Positions 33,662 to 42,348 of a DNA stretch of 64,000 bases are shown one piece after another. The notes under the pieces are model-generated. The model had not been told where the DNA came from and did no database searches. It worked only from the letters and a program-made list of their open reading frames with translations. The translations under genes were made by a program, and so were the position numbers. Each line of letters opens with the position of its first letter. Within the stretch, counting starts at the first letter, position 1. Source of the stretch: Microvirga arabica (GTDB lineage Bacteria > Pseudomonadota > Alphaproteobacteria > Rhizobiales > Beijerinckiaceae); contig NZ_JAFBID010000003.1 of assembly GCF_016811235.1 (NCBI RefSeq), positions 102,242-166,241 of the forward strand, written 5' to 3'.

Positions 33662-34461
33662 GCCGTCCGTGGATGCCATTTTACGTTCGCGATCACCTCG
33701 CTGACACCGTCCATCTAAGCGCTTTTGAGCAGGGGGTCTACCTCCTGCTCATTATGTACTACTGGCTGCATAAGGGTCTGCCCACTGCCGACGAGAAACT
33801 CGCCCGTATCGTCCGCCTTTCCTTCGATCAGTGGATGGAGATACGCCCGATCATCGTGGAGTTCTTCGAACACGATTGGCGGCACAAGCGCATCGAAGCC
33901 GAGCTGGCTGTGGCAAACGAGAAGTACCAGAGGCGTGCAGAAGCCGGCCGCCGAGGTGGCCGTGTGTCGGGCCAGACGAGGCAGAGGCGAACCAATGCTG
34001 AAGCAATGCTTCAGCACGAGGCAAGCAATGCCGAAGCCGGGCCGAACCAACCACAACCACAAGCACAAGCACAAGCACATAAAAAAGAGATACAGAGCGG
34101 GGCTCACGCCCCGGATGTAGTTTCGGATGAGGACAGATTCTGGGCTCGTCTGAAAGGGCTCGAAGTCAAAGGCATAGGCCGCACGGACTGCAAGAAGCTC
34201 CTGAAGCTCAGTGACAACGACTTCATGAAAGCCAATCGCGTGCTCGACAAGGCAGAGCAGGCGGACAGGCCGAAAGCCTATTTGGGCGGGGTGTTCCGCA
34301 ACCTGCAAGAGGGCAGCCGAGCACCTCCGCCCGACTCCAACCCGCAAGTGCCGACCTGGATCAGCGACAAACGGGCCGCAGGAGTTCCGGTGGAACGTGA
34401 TGGCAAGCACTGGCGCTGCCAGGGTCGTGTTTGGACCGATTCAGGCGAAGAGCTCGGATGA
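33658..34461 (+). CDS. DUF1376/YdaU-type replication-associated protein (267 aa)
   Basis: The N-terminus RPWMPFYVRDHLADTVHLSAFEQGVYLLLI is the DUF1376 (YdaU) winged-helix-like start seen in lambdoid phage replication modules. A Glu/Arg helical middle follows, then a low-complexity Q/P/A linker (PQPQAQAQAQAHK) and a C-terminal domain (FWARLKGLEVKGIG). It overlaps the primase-helicase gene start by ATGA, so the two form a replication module. Confidence 0.75.
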   Translation: MSRPWMPFYVRDHLADTVHLSAFEQGVYLLLIMYYWLHKGLPTADEKLARIVRLSFDQWMEIRPIIVEFFEHDWRHKRIEAELAVANEKYQRRAEAGRRGGRVSGQTRQRRTNAEAMLQHEASNAEAGPNQPQPQAQAQAHKKEIQSGAHAPDVVSDEDRFWARLKGLEVKGIGRTDCKKLLKLSDNDFMKANRVLDKAEQADRPKAYLGGVFRNLQEGSRAPPPDSNPQVPTWISDKRAAGVPVERDGKHWRCQGRVWTDSGEELG

Positions 34462-34751
34462 TGACTAGCGATCCTCTTCGAGCACTCGGGATCGTCGTCC
34501 CGAACCGCCTCGGCGAGCATCGCATACAATGTCCGCGGTGCTCGCCAACCCGACGCAAGAAATTTGATCGATGCCTTTCTGTAAGGATTAAACATGATGG
34601 AGCAGTCTTCCACTGCTGGCACTGCAACTGGTGCGGAGGCACTTCCGAAGCTCAGCGCAGCGGCCATGAGCTACGCCGAGACCGTGCGCAAAATCAGCCG
34701 GACGACTTTGGAGCGGCTCGGCGTCGGCTCCGGTACGGTGTTCTTCCCTGA
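34458..34751 (+). pseudogene. Zinc-ribbon 5' part of primase-helicase, out of frame with the rest
   Basis: In this frame MTSDPLRALG continues to IQCPRCSPTRRKKF and FHCWHCNWCGG, the Cys-x2-Cys / Cys-x2-Cys zinc ribbon that starts Twinkle/T7-type primase-helicases. The main TOPRIM-helicase part lies in the next frame (+1). The join must be near 34615-34680. Either the gene is broken by an indel or the helicase is made alone from the internal ATG 34594. Confidence 0.6.
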
Positions 34752-36132
34752 TCTGCATCGTGAGAGCGAAGCACTTCTCTTCCCGTACCGGGCCGCAGGC
34801 GAGGTCTTGAACTGGAAAGCCGCAGCCTTTCCCGTGAAGGCTTTCACCTCCAAGAAGGGTGGCAAGCTTCAGTTCTGGAACATCGAGCGTGCGATCGGCT
34901 CGGGAACGGTGTTCATCACCGAGGGTGAAATGGATGCGGCATCTTTGGTAGAGGCCGGCATTCCCGTCGAACAGGTCATTAGCGTACCCAATGGTGCCCG
35001 CTCCCGCACGTCCGATGCTTCTGCCGAGTTGCGGGGCTATGGCTACGTGGAAGAGGCGCTTCGAAATGGCCTCAACCGGACAAAACGTTTCATCTTCTGC
35101 GGCGACAATGACGATCCAGGCCGTGCACTTCGCGCCGATCTGGTACGGCTGTTTGGGGCGGCCCGGTTCCACTATGTCGATTGGCCGGAGGGCTGCAAGG
35201 ACGCGAATGAGGTGCTTCGCACCTACGGGCCATCGGCACTACACGACTTGGTTACGCAGGGAGCCCGACCCTGGCCTGTTGAGGGCCTCTATCGCCTAGA
35301 GGATTTGCCTGAGCCCCCTCCCCTGACCTTGTGGCACCCCGGCTTTTCGGAATGGGAGAGCAAGGTTCACCTCGCTCCGCGCACACTGAGCGTCGTCACC
35401 GGCCATCCTGGGCATGGCAAGACGACGCTGTTCATGCAGATTTGGTATCAAATTTGTAAGCAATACGGGCTTGCAGCCGCCATCGCATCCTTTGAAACGC
35501 GGGCCAAGCCGCATCACCGCCGCACGCTCCGGCAGCTCCATGCAGGCAAGTTCGAATCTGCTATGACAGAAAAGGAAATCCGGGCTGCCGATGCCTGGAT
35601 CAATGATCGCTTCTTTTGGGTCCTCCATCCAGAGCAACGGCCATCCCTCGAGTGGTTTCTGGAGATGGCGGAGGTTGCAGTCATCCGGCACGGCGCTCGC
35701 ATCATTCAGGTTGATCCCTGGAACCGCTTGGAAGCAGCACGCGGCCCTGGCGAGAGTGAAACCGAGCACATCGGGCGCTCCCTGCGCACGCTGCATGCCT
35801 TCGCGCATGACCTGAACTGCCATGTGCAGGTGCTAGCCCATCCTTCCAAGATGGACGCAACCCGCAAAGGCAAAGCGCCGGAGCTGGAGGACATCTCGGG
35901 CTCGAAGAACTGGGACAACATGGTCGACCAGGGCTTTGTCGTGCACCGACCGAAGTTCGTCGACGAGAACGGCCGCAACACGGAGGCCGAGTTCTATCAG
36001 CGCAAGAGCCGGTTCGAGGAGCTGGGCTACCCTTGCAAGCTCAAGATGAGCTTCGATCTGAAGACCGGCCGCTACCATTCGGCTGATTATCCTGCTCATG
36101 CTGGCTGCAATAAGATGCCGGTTGAGAAATAG
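34594..36132 (+). CDS. TOPRIM plus DnaB/Twinkle-type helicase (512 aa)
   Basis: A TOPRIM unit (VFITEGEMDAASLVEAG about residue 107; FCGDNDDPGRALRADL about residue 168) followed by a RecA-like helicase core with Walker A TGHPGHGKTTL (about residue 269), RIIQVDPWNRLE and VLAHPSKMDATRKG. This is the Twinkle/T7 gp4 architecture used for phage and plasmid replication. The N-terminal zinc ribbon is in another frame. The 36-kb end is full length. By context it works with the DUF1376 protein. Confidence 0.82.
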   Translation: MMEQSSTAGTATGAEALPKLSAAAMSYAETVRKISRTTLERLGVGSGTVFFPDLHRESEALLFPYRAAGEVLNWKAAAFPVKAFTSKKGGKLQFWNIERAIGSGTVFITEGEMDAASLVEAGIPVEQVISVPNGARSRTSDASAELRGYGYVEEALRNGLNRTKRFIFCGDNDDPGRALRADLVRLFGAARFHYVDWPEGCKDANEVLRTYGPSALHDLVTQGARPWPVEGLYRLEDLPEPPPLTLWHPGFSEWESKVHLAPRTLSVVTGHPGHGKTTLFMQIWYQICKQYGLAAAIASFETRAKPHHRRTLRQLHAGKFESAMTEKEIRAADAWINDRFFWVLHPEQRPSLEWFLEMAEVAVIRHGARIIQVDPWNRLEAARGPGESETEHIGRSLRTLHAFAHDLNCHVQVLAHPSKMDATRKGKAPELEDISGSKNWDNMVDQGFVVHRPKFVDENGRNTEAEFYQRKSRFEELGYPCKLKMSFDLKTGRYHSADYPAHAGCNKMPVEK

Positions 36133-36227
36133 CCATTTCAGGGCCAAAGCCGCTGCTACTTACCAATCTTCAAAGCCGCTTCTCCATTCATAATCTCGCA
36201 GCAACCGATTCTAATAGGACGCCCACA

Positions 36228-36926
36228 ATGGCACGATCGAAAACGCGGAAACAAATGTTGCAGGGTAAGCCATCTCTCCAAACTCAACCTAAGCCGATTG
36301 AACAAGAGAAAGCGGCCGTGGCTACCGCCCGTCAGAGCGATGGAAGACGATCTCGACCAGCGCGGATAGCCATTCTGCCGTCGGATAACGGCCTCCCCAG
36401 TATCGCTCCCGCCCACGGTGACATAGGAGCATGGCTGGACCAGTTGAAGGAGATGTTCGGCTCCGGCTCTTCCGAGTTTGCCCTGGAGCAGCTCCAGATG
36501 CTGACGAAGTTTACCAATGGTGGCTGGTCCACTGAGAGGGAAGAAGCGGCAGTCAATGCGATGCTGGCGACTGTGGCTGGTGCGCAGCCACAGAACGAGA
36601 TGGAAGGTGTATTGGCTGTGCAAATCGCCGCCTCTCATCAGCTTGCCATGACACTTTTGGCCCGTGTGGGACACGCAGAGCACATTCCGGTGCTGGAGAG
36701 CAATGGCAACATGGCCCTGAAACTGCTCAAGATCAGCAGGGAGCATGCGGAGGCCCTCGCCAAATTGCAACGCGGCGGCAATCAGACCGTAAGGGTTGAA
36801 CATGTGCACGTTCACTCTGGTGGCCAAGCCATCGTGGGAAACGTCACTCAACCCGGAGGTAGGGGGCCCGACACCAATTCCGATGATCAACCCCATGCAC
36901 CCGGAGCAGAAAATGGGAAAACCTGA
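36228..36926 (+). CDS. Hypothetical protein of the HGG module (232 aa)
   Basis: Basic N-terminus, an acidic helical core (DIGAWLDQLKEMFGSG, VNAMLATVAGAQPQNEMEG) and a repeated-looking C-terminal strand VRVEHVHVHSGGQAIVGNV. The gene ends overlapping the next one, a pairing seen repeatedly in alphaproteobacterial genomes where I recognise the pattern but not a function. Confidence 0.6.
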   Translation: MARSKTRKQMLQGKPSLQTQPKPIEQEKAAVATARQSDGRRSRPARIAILPSDNGLPSIAPAHGDIGAWLDQLKEMFGSGSSEFALEQLQMLTKFTNGGWSTEREEAAVNAMLATVAGAQPQNEMEGVLAVQIAASHQLAMTLLARVGHAEHIPVLESNGNMALKLLKISREHAEALAKLQRGGNQTVRVEHVHVHSGGQAIVGNVTQPGGRGPDTNSDDQPHAPGAENGKT

Positions 36927-37176
36927 TTTTTTACGCCTCAACCTGTCGCCACGCTGCGGAGCGAAGACCCGCAGCGGGAGCCCGTGCCGGTCACCCGCAG
37001 TGAGTGGACGAACACGATGCCGGATGCACGGCGGCGCAAAGGGTAGCGGCGCACCGAAGGGGGCCGCAAATGGCAACTATCGGCATGGGACCTTTACCTG
37101 TGAGGCCATTGAAAGCCAACGCGCAATCCGGAGACTGATCCAGCAGGCTAAGAGCATGCTCACCCGACTTGCTTGA
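36913..37176 (+). CDS. HGGxxGSGAPKG-motif small protein (87 aa)
   Basis: Starts MGKPDFLRLNLSPRCGAK with the core CRMHGGAKGSGAPKGAAN, then NYRHGTFTCEAIE and RRLIQQAKSML at the end. The cysteines plus HGG suggest a small DNA- or RNA-binding or metal-binding protein. Overlaps the preceding gene by 14 bases. Decayed copies of this gene occur at 41001-41106 and 43978-44187. Confidence 0.6.
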   Translation: MGKPDFLRLNLSPRCGAKTRSGSPCRSPAVSGRTRCRMHGGAKGSGAPKGAANGNYRHGTFTCEAIESQRAIRRLIQQAKSMLTRLA

Positions 37177-37345
37177 ACCCAAGCCCGAAAAGGGCGATTT
37201 CAGTTATCGCAGCCAAGGCGAGCAACGGGTAGGACCACTTAGGGCGATGGTGCCCAGGCGAAGCGTTACGCTTTAGAGATAGCACTATAACTCTCTAATC
37301 CTACCCAATTCCCGGCCAGAGAAGGTTGTCTCAGCGTATTGTAAG

Positions 37346-37897
37346 TTGACCGACCGCCCATCACCGCAGGAGCGCACTGTGCCTTACGACCGCTATATAG
37401 AAGGTGAGATTTATCCCCGAGAGATTATCAACGACGAACTAGGCACCCGAACAGGTGAAGGAATCTTTCGAGAAAGGTATTCGACTCGTTCGAAGGAAGG
37501 TCGTGTTACGGCGTTTTCAACGAAATTCGGTTTGCTTCAGTATTGCTATGAGGATCGTTGCGAAGGTGACATCTACCTCTATTATGGCATGGGGAGTAAA
37601 GAGGCTGATATAAGCTCGCTGCAAAACCAATATATAATCCAACATCGGGAACGCGGCGACGACCTAATAGTCTTTTCGGAGGCTGAGAACGTACCAAACT
37701 ACGTGCGGTTTCTAGGTCAGTTCGATTGCTATGGATATCGTCATCCCGTAATGACGCCCTTTGGAAGAGCAATAGTCTTTGAGCTTACCCCGAAGTTACC
37801 TGACGTTTTCAGAAGCCTTGGCATCTCAGAAAAGTGCTCTGAAATCGCCAGACATAGAACATGGCGTCATGTGCCAACAAGAGGCCCGAAAGACTGA
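37346..37897 (+). CDS. SRA-like (ScoMcrA-type) modified-DNA reader domain protein (183 aa)
   Basis: EGEIYPREIINDELG, GDIYLYYGMGSKEADISSLQNQ, IIQHRERGDDLIVFSEAENV, RFLGQFDCYGY and GRAIVFELTPKLP follow the order of the N-terminal SRA-like domain of ScoMcrA-type HNH endonucleases, which recognises phosphorothioate or cytosine modifications. It lacks the usual C-terminal HNH part. Start is TTG 37346 or GTG 37379. A separate HNH gene faces it 355 bases to the right. Confidence 0.6.
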   Translation: MTDRPSPQERTVPYDRYIEGEIYPREIINDELGTRTGEGIFRERYSTRSKEGRVTAFSTKFGLLQYCYEDRCEGDIYLYYGMGSKEADISSLQNQYIIQHRERGDDLIVFSEAENVPNYVRFLGQFDCYGYRHPVMTPFGRAIVFELTPKLPDVFRSLGISEKCSEIARHRTWRHVPTRGPKD

Positions 37898-38252
37898 GCC
37901 CTTGTTGCCGTGGCACATTCAGGCGGAAGAATCATGACGACACTTCCATTAGAAGCATTCCGTGACCGAAGCAGGATGCTCTATTACCGCGATGGTTTTG
38001 GCGTGACATCCATCATCCTGGTGGCTGGTTGCGTAGGTCGTCGCGATAGATTGAGCCCATCATGAACACACAGTGGCGCGGTGCACTTTGCCGAACAACT
38101 CCCTAACGATCGCGAATAGAAATTGGCTTCGCAAACTCTTGCGCTCACTTGTTACCGATTGGCCTGAAAGAATGGTCTCAGCAAGCTTTTCGGATGAGAC
38201 AGTAACGAGCTTGACCAGATTCTGAATGTCACCGCCAACTTTGTAGGCTAGG

Positions 38253-39146
38253 TCAATCAGACTGCTGAGCGCTCCACCTACTCAGGGTACGGTTGAAGCG
38301 CCATCTCAGCGCATCCAAATGGGGTTGCTGACTCGTTGGGGTCAGCTTCAGAGCATGAATCCCGATGCTTTCACAAGAAACACCTGGAGCCGCGGCAATG
38401 GAAAGTGTATCAGGCTCGATCGCGAAGAGATGAGCATCAAAGGCATCGTGATGCGTTGAGCAAAGGGGGATGCCGTTCCGCCAATCGTCCGAACCCTTAT
38501 CAGCTTTGCCGCGGATATGAGCAGCCTTAATTAAGCTTGGATGGGTGATTGAGCAGACAGCACACTTGCAACCGAATTGCGCCATGACGTGAAATCGGAA
38601 GCGTTGTTGTCCTTTGCGAACCTTCGTTTGAGCAGTACCCACCGGTGAGTTGTCAACAAGCTGAAATGGTGAGCTTATGGGTGCCGGAGGGATGTAGGCG
38701 GGTTCCTGCGCCCCAAACAGGATAAGGAACTGTTTGCTGGCATCGTCAGCGTCCACAACCCAACCAATTTTGACGGAACGCCTAGTGGCTCGCTTTTCAC
38801 CGGGCAAAATCACAAAGATTGGCATATTCGCCTGAGCCGCATTTTTGGTGGCTTGGACCTCAGCGGCATCACGCGACGGCGGTCTTCGCGTGACCGGATA
38901 GTGGTAAATCATCCCGTCATCTGACAGGTCATCAGGGTAGTGCAGGCCAGTATGCAGGATGCTGACCGTTATGCCATTTCCGTCCTTAGAGACGCTTCGG
39001 GTCCTCGCTTTATCGACCCAGATGCCTTGGGCACCACCGTAAACCCCAAGCTGGCGAAGATACCCTGGTTCCAGGTCAGTAACACCCGACGTCTGTAGCT
39101 GCGACCAGAGACTAAGGCGTCGGCTTCGTTCCTCAGCAATCGCCAT
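38253..39146 (-). CDS. HNH endonuclease, type IV restriction-like (297 aa)
   Basis: N-terminal part LGVYGGAQGIWVDKARTRS and GITVSILHTGLHYPDDLSDD, with a Pro/Asp-rich region to GWVVDADDASK, resembles modified-base reader domains. The C-terminal ~85 residues form an HNH unit (FGCKCAVCSITHPSLIKAAH, WRNGIPLCSTHHDAF) with Cys pairs and the catalytic His in AAH. ATG 39146 is chosen because it follows CAGGGGG; ATG 39170 lacks one. It faces the SRA-like gene convergently. Confidence 0.72.
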   Translation of the reverse strand: MAIAEERSRRLSLWSQLQTSGVTDLEPGYLRQLGVYGGAQGIWVDKARTRSVSKDGNGITVSILHTGLHYPDDLSDDGMIYHYPVTRRPPSRDAAEVQATKNAAQANMPIFVILPGEKRATRRSVKIGWVVDADDASKQFLILFGAQEPAYIPPAPISSPFQLVDNSPVGTAQTKVRKGQQRFRFHVMAQFGCKCAVCSITHPSLIKAAHIRGKADKGSDDWRNGIPLCSTHHDAFDAHLFAIEPDTLSIAAAPGVSCESIGIHALKLTPTSQQPHLDALRWRFNRTLSRWSAQQSD

Positions 39147-39345
39147 CGATACCCCCTGACTGTCTATCATTGTTATTCCACAAGTATGTTGTCGCCGTCC
39201 TTGGGTTCACGCAGAGATTTCGTCCTCTGTGTTTGATTAGGAGGCGAGGGAGTTGCCACAAGCTCGCGACCTCGAGGTAAGCTTGGAGCGGTGGAGCTGG
39301 TTACCGCTAACCAGCGGTCCCTTTCTAATGACCACAGATGCTAAA

Positions 39346-39672
39346 TCAGCCAATGCTTTGCGCCATTGAGAGCAGTACATCCTGAACGGCCGGAAAAGCG
39401 GCTGTACCGAGAGCGACAACTTGCAATCCAGCAATTAGGTAAAGCTGGGTCCGGAACGGCTCTTTTCTCGTCTTATGGCGCAGGCTGTGCTGGGCGAGGA
39501 TTGCTCCAAGCGTTCCGCCAATAAGCGCCATTCCAAGCAATGTGCGCTCTGGAACTCGCCACATTCCGTTCCGAGCGCAGTGCTTGTCCCAAGCGAAAGC
39601 CGCCAGGGTCGCTAGATTGATGAGGCAGAGATAAATCCCCAGAAGGTAGAGTATGGACTGGATGGACATCAC
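39346..39672 (-). CDS. DUF1294 membrane protein (108 aa)
   Basis: Matches DUF1294: NLATLAAFAWDKHCARNGMWRVPERTLLGMALIGG, then LRHKTRKEPFRTQ. Three hydrophobic helices. Role unknown; common in proteobacterial membranes and sometimes beside nuclease or stress genes. Start MMSIQSIL, ATG 39672 or 39669. Confidence 0.75.
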   Translation of the reverse strand: MMSIQSILYLLGIYLCLINLATLAAFAWDKHCARNGMWRVPERTLLGMALIGGTLGAILAQHSLRHKTRKEPFRTQLYLIAGLQVVALGTAAFPAVQDVLLSMAQSIG

Positions 39673-39807
39673 TCTGAGTTCCCCTTGAGCCCTTTGTCGA
39701 GCCTCGCATTCAGCCTGTTACCCCAACGATAAATGGGTGCTCGGGAATGTACAGCCCCGCTATCCTAACCAAATAGTCAGGTTTATAGTCCTCCCGGGGG
39801 CTTCAGC

Positions 39808-40137
39808 ATGGTTTCACACAAAGATTGGCACATTCACTTTGGACGCCATCAACGGGCAGCGAGGCGACGCCGTTTGCGCCGTCAAGTCGGTTTGCCAATG
39901 GTGGCCGCACTTGCTGGCTTCGGCCTTGTTTGGGGCTGGGCCAACCCGGGACCTATCAGCTCCAGTTCCACACCAGAAGGCCGCGTGTGGACTGGTTCCA
40001 GCCAGGTCTCTTACCGGAACTGTGCTGCCGCACGAGCGGCAGGAGCGGCTCCTCTCTACAGAGGGCAGCCAGGTTACGCGCCACACCTCGACCGGGACAA
40101 TGATGGCATTGCCTGCGAGCCTTATCGTCGCCGATAG
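39808..40137 (+). CDS. Excalibur-domain protein with membrane anchor (109 aa)
   Basis: A basic N-terminus, one transmembrane helix (LPMVAALAGFGLVWGWAN) and a C-terminal excalibur motif (YRNCAAARAAGAAPLYRGQP then YAPHLDRDNDGIACEPYR). The DRDNDGIACE segment with two cysteines is the Ca-binding excalibur signature. The thermonuclease gene follows on the same strand after 14 bases, and excalibur domains often accompany thermonucleases. Confidence 0.78.
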   Translation: MVSHKDWHIHFGRHQRAARRRRLRRQVGLPMVAALAGFGLVWGWANPGPISSSSTPEGRVWTGSSQVSYRNCAAARAAGAAPLYRGQPGYAPHLDRDNDGIACEPYRRR

Positions 40138-40151
40138 AAGGGGCATTGTGC

Positions 40152-40844
40152 ATGAGAGCGTTGTTCCTTCCTCTGAGCCTCGGGCTCTGCCTGATTGCGC
40201 TGCCTGTCACAGCTCAAAGCCTGTCGGGCCAAGCCGACGTGATAGATGGGGACACTCTTGCTCTTCGGGGCGAACAGACTCGCATTCGGCTCTACGGCGT
40301 GGATGCGCCGGAGGGGAAGCAGACCTGCAATGATGCGGAAGGCAAACGCTATCTCTGCGGCTCCCGAGCAGCGGATGCTCTGGCCACGCTGATAGGCCGG
40401 AACGGGCGGGTGACTTGTCATGAAGAGGACCGGGACCGGTACGGGCGGGTGGTCGCTGTCTGTCATGCCAATGGCCGGGACATCAATGGCGAGTTGATCC
40501 GGCAGGGCTGGGCGGTGGAATACGGTCAATACTCGGACGGGCGCTACTCGAACGAGGAAGCAGAAGCCCGACAGGCCAAGCGTGGGCTCTGGGTCGGAAC
40601 GTTTGTCAAGCCGTGGGACTGGCGACGGGGTGAGCGCCTGCCTTCGGAAGCGGCGGGTGAAACTGCCGGAAGCGCCGAGCGGAAATGCGATATCAAGGGC
40701 AACATCTCAGGTTCGGGCCGCATCTACCATGTTCCCGGAAGCCGACACTATGAGAACACGCAAATCAACGAAGTAAGCGGAGAACGCTGGTTCTGTTCAG
40801 AGGACGAGGCGAAAGCAGCGGGATGGCGAGCTCCGAGGGGGTAG
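40152..40844 (+). CDS. Thermonuclease (SNase-family) secreted nuclease (230 aa)
   Basis: Signal peptide MRALFLPLSLGLCLIALPVTAQ. The SNase fold shows DVIDGDTLALRGEQTRIRLYGVDAPE and DRDRYGRVVAVCHANG, carrying the Asp, Arg, Glu and second Arg of the active site. A C-terminal domain (CDIKGNIS, IYHVPGSRHYEN, VSGERWFCSEDEAKAAGW) is found in rhizobial extracellular thermonucleases. It degrades DNA/RNA outside the cytoplasm with calcium. Pairs with the excalibur gene. Confidence 0.87.
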   Translation: MRALFLPLSLGLCLIALPVTAQSLSGQADVIDGDTLALRGEQTRIRLYGVDAPEGKQTCNDAEGKRYLCGSRAADALATLIGRNGRVTCHEEDRDRYGRVVAVCHANGRDINGELIRQGWAVEYGQYSDGRYSNEEAEARQAKRGLWVGTFVKPWDWRRGERLPSEAAGETAGSAERKCDIKGNISGSGRIYHVPGSRHYENTQINEVSGERWFCSEDEAKAAGWRAPRG

Positions 40845-41000
40845 AAGTAGAGCTGTTCCTCCGGGGGAATCGGGCCGTCCGAAAGGCTCATTTATCTTTC
40901 AGACGCGTCCTTACCTTATAGCCTCATGGCACAGTTGTTTCCTCTGAGAGATCGCATTGACAGCCTACCTGATGCGCGAGCTCAATAGAAGCTCCTTTTC

Positions 41001-41106
41001 AGGCGACGTAGCGATAGCCGAACGGCAGGCGGCATTTCAAAGCAGGCTGAGAACCCGCACCCCTCGCCCTTCGGAAGCTGATCCGACAGGCGCGGAGCAC
41101 GCTTAG
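41001..41106 (+). pseudogene. Third, badly decayed remnant of the HGG-type gene
   Basis: GGCGACGTAGCGATAGCCGAACGGCAGGCG reads GDVAIAERQA, and CTTCGGAAGCTGATCCGACAG... reads LRKLIRQARSTL in another frame, matching the 3' end (EAIESQRAIRRLIQQAKSML) of the gene at 36913-37176. The upstream half is lost. Confidence 0.45.
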
Positions 41107-41205
41107 CCAAATTACTTGCGATTGAGCCTCAAAGTTCCCCACTGCTCCTTCAACCGCGATCGCCACAAAACGATTGCTCCCATGCGATTAGAAGCATCAC
41201 AGGTG

Positions 41206-42270
41206 TTATGCGGTGCGCCTGAGCACTGAGGTATTTCCAGCATGCAGCACTTCACCTTCAACTCTATGAAGGAAGTCCCACCATGCTTCACAGACACGAT
41301 TTGCTCCTTTGAGCAGGTCAAGGGTATGGCGATCGTCTAGGCCGGTGAGCTGAGCGAGATATCGGTTATGCCGTTCCTCCGCGCCCTCACCAAACAATCG
41401 GCTCAGAAATGATCGAAGATTAATCGGATCGGCAGTCATATCACCGGCTGCCGAGCGGCTGTTCGCCCGTATGGGACGCTCGATCAATTCAGCTGCTAAC
41501 GAGACAGTCCGGTAAACAGGGTCATTCTGGCGGAATTCCTTTTCACGTTTAAATCGTGTCCGGAGCTTTTCGACCTGCTTTGAGCTAAGGGCAGGGTTTC
41601 GATCGGCAGGCAGCTCAGACTGCACGCGCAACTGTGTCATCAACCAAATCTGGAGACAACGTTCTGCCTGTGGGCGATCGCCGAACAGCTCACGCCCAAT
41701 CTGCGCTAATTCATCTACGTGTAATTGGCCGCCTTCAGCATGGGCTATTTTTTCGATCTGTCTCAGCCCCGCGCGGGAAGTGCGTATCCGCCCGAATACA
41801 TCTCGGATTTTTTGGGGCGAGTAGCCTCTTTCACTCAGAATTTCGATGACGTGCTTAGTTTCCACATCAAACTCGGAACTTGTCTCATCCAAATCTGGCA
41901 GGGACCGGATTTTCTCTATCCATCCGCGAGGGACTCGGCCGAGCTTCTTATGCTCCTCAATGGTTCTGGTTGTTACGCCAAGCACATCAGCTAAGACGCG
42001 ATTTGGATTTTTTCCAAGCGGAACCTTTGTGCTCGCCATGTCGAAGAGATTGTCAAAGGTTGGCTTTGCATCCTTTCGAGCATCCCTTAACTGCTCAGCT
42101 AATCGAGTAGTCAGGTCGCCAAACGTGATCGCAAGATCGGTCATGTGAAGACTGGCCGATCTCGTTACTTGTGAGACGATGTTGACGAACAGCTGCGGGT
42201 TGTCAGGAGCTTGGTGTAACGCATGAGTAAGCTTTCTTGCCAACTTGGCTTTCTGATCGATATCCATCAT
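41206..42270 (-). CDS. Unknown island protein (354 aa)
   Basis: Start ATG 42270 (MMDIDQKAKLARKL) has a GCAGGAAC site; the frame stays open upstream. The middle contains VLADVLGVTTRTIEEHKKLG, HTH-like, and many charged helices (KVEKLRTRFKREKEFRQND-type segments). No family recognised. It follows a coiled-coil gene (42349-43026) 78 bases upstream on the same strand, so the pair is likely one operon. Confidence 0.5.
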   Translation of the reverse strand: MMDIDQKAKLARKLTHALHQAPDNPQLFVNIVSQVTRSASLHMTDLAITFGDLTTRLAEQLRDARKDAKPTFDNLFDMASTKVPLGKNPNRVLADVLGVTTRTIEEHKKLGRVPRGWIEKIRSLPDLDETSSEFDVETKHVIEILSERGYSPQKIRDVFGRIRTSRAGLRQIEKIAHAEGGQLHVDELAQIGRELFGDRPQAERCLQIWLMTQLRVQSELPADRNPALSSKQVEKLRTRFKREKEFRQNDPVYRTVSLAAELIERPIRANSRSAAGDMTADPINLRSFLSRLFGEGAEERHNRYLAQLTGLDDRHTLDLLKGANRVCEAWWDFLHRVEGEVLHAGNTSVLRRTA

Positions 42271-42348
42271 AATGTTCCTGCGGTGAAGGACCGGGCGGGT
42301 GCCATCCACCCGGTCCGCATGTAAGCCGTTCAAAACAGGGCAGCGTCC

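Noticed and set aside
34030..34085. CACAAGCACAAG-type run as a tandem-repeat element
   Set aside because: It is inside the DUF1376 gene and simply encodes its Gln/Pro/Ala linker.
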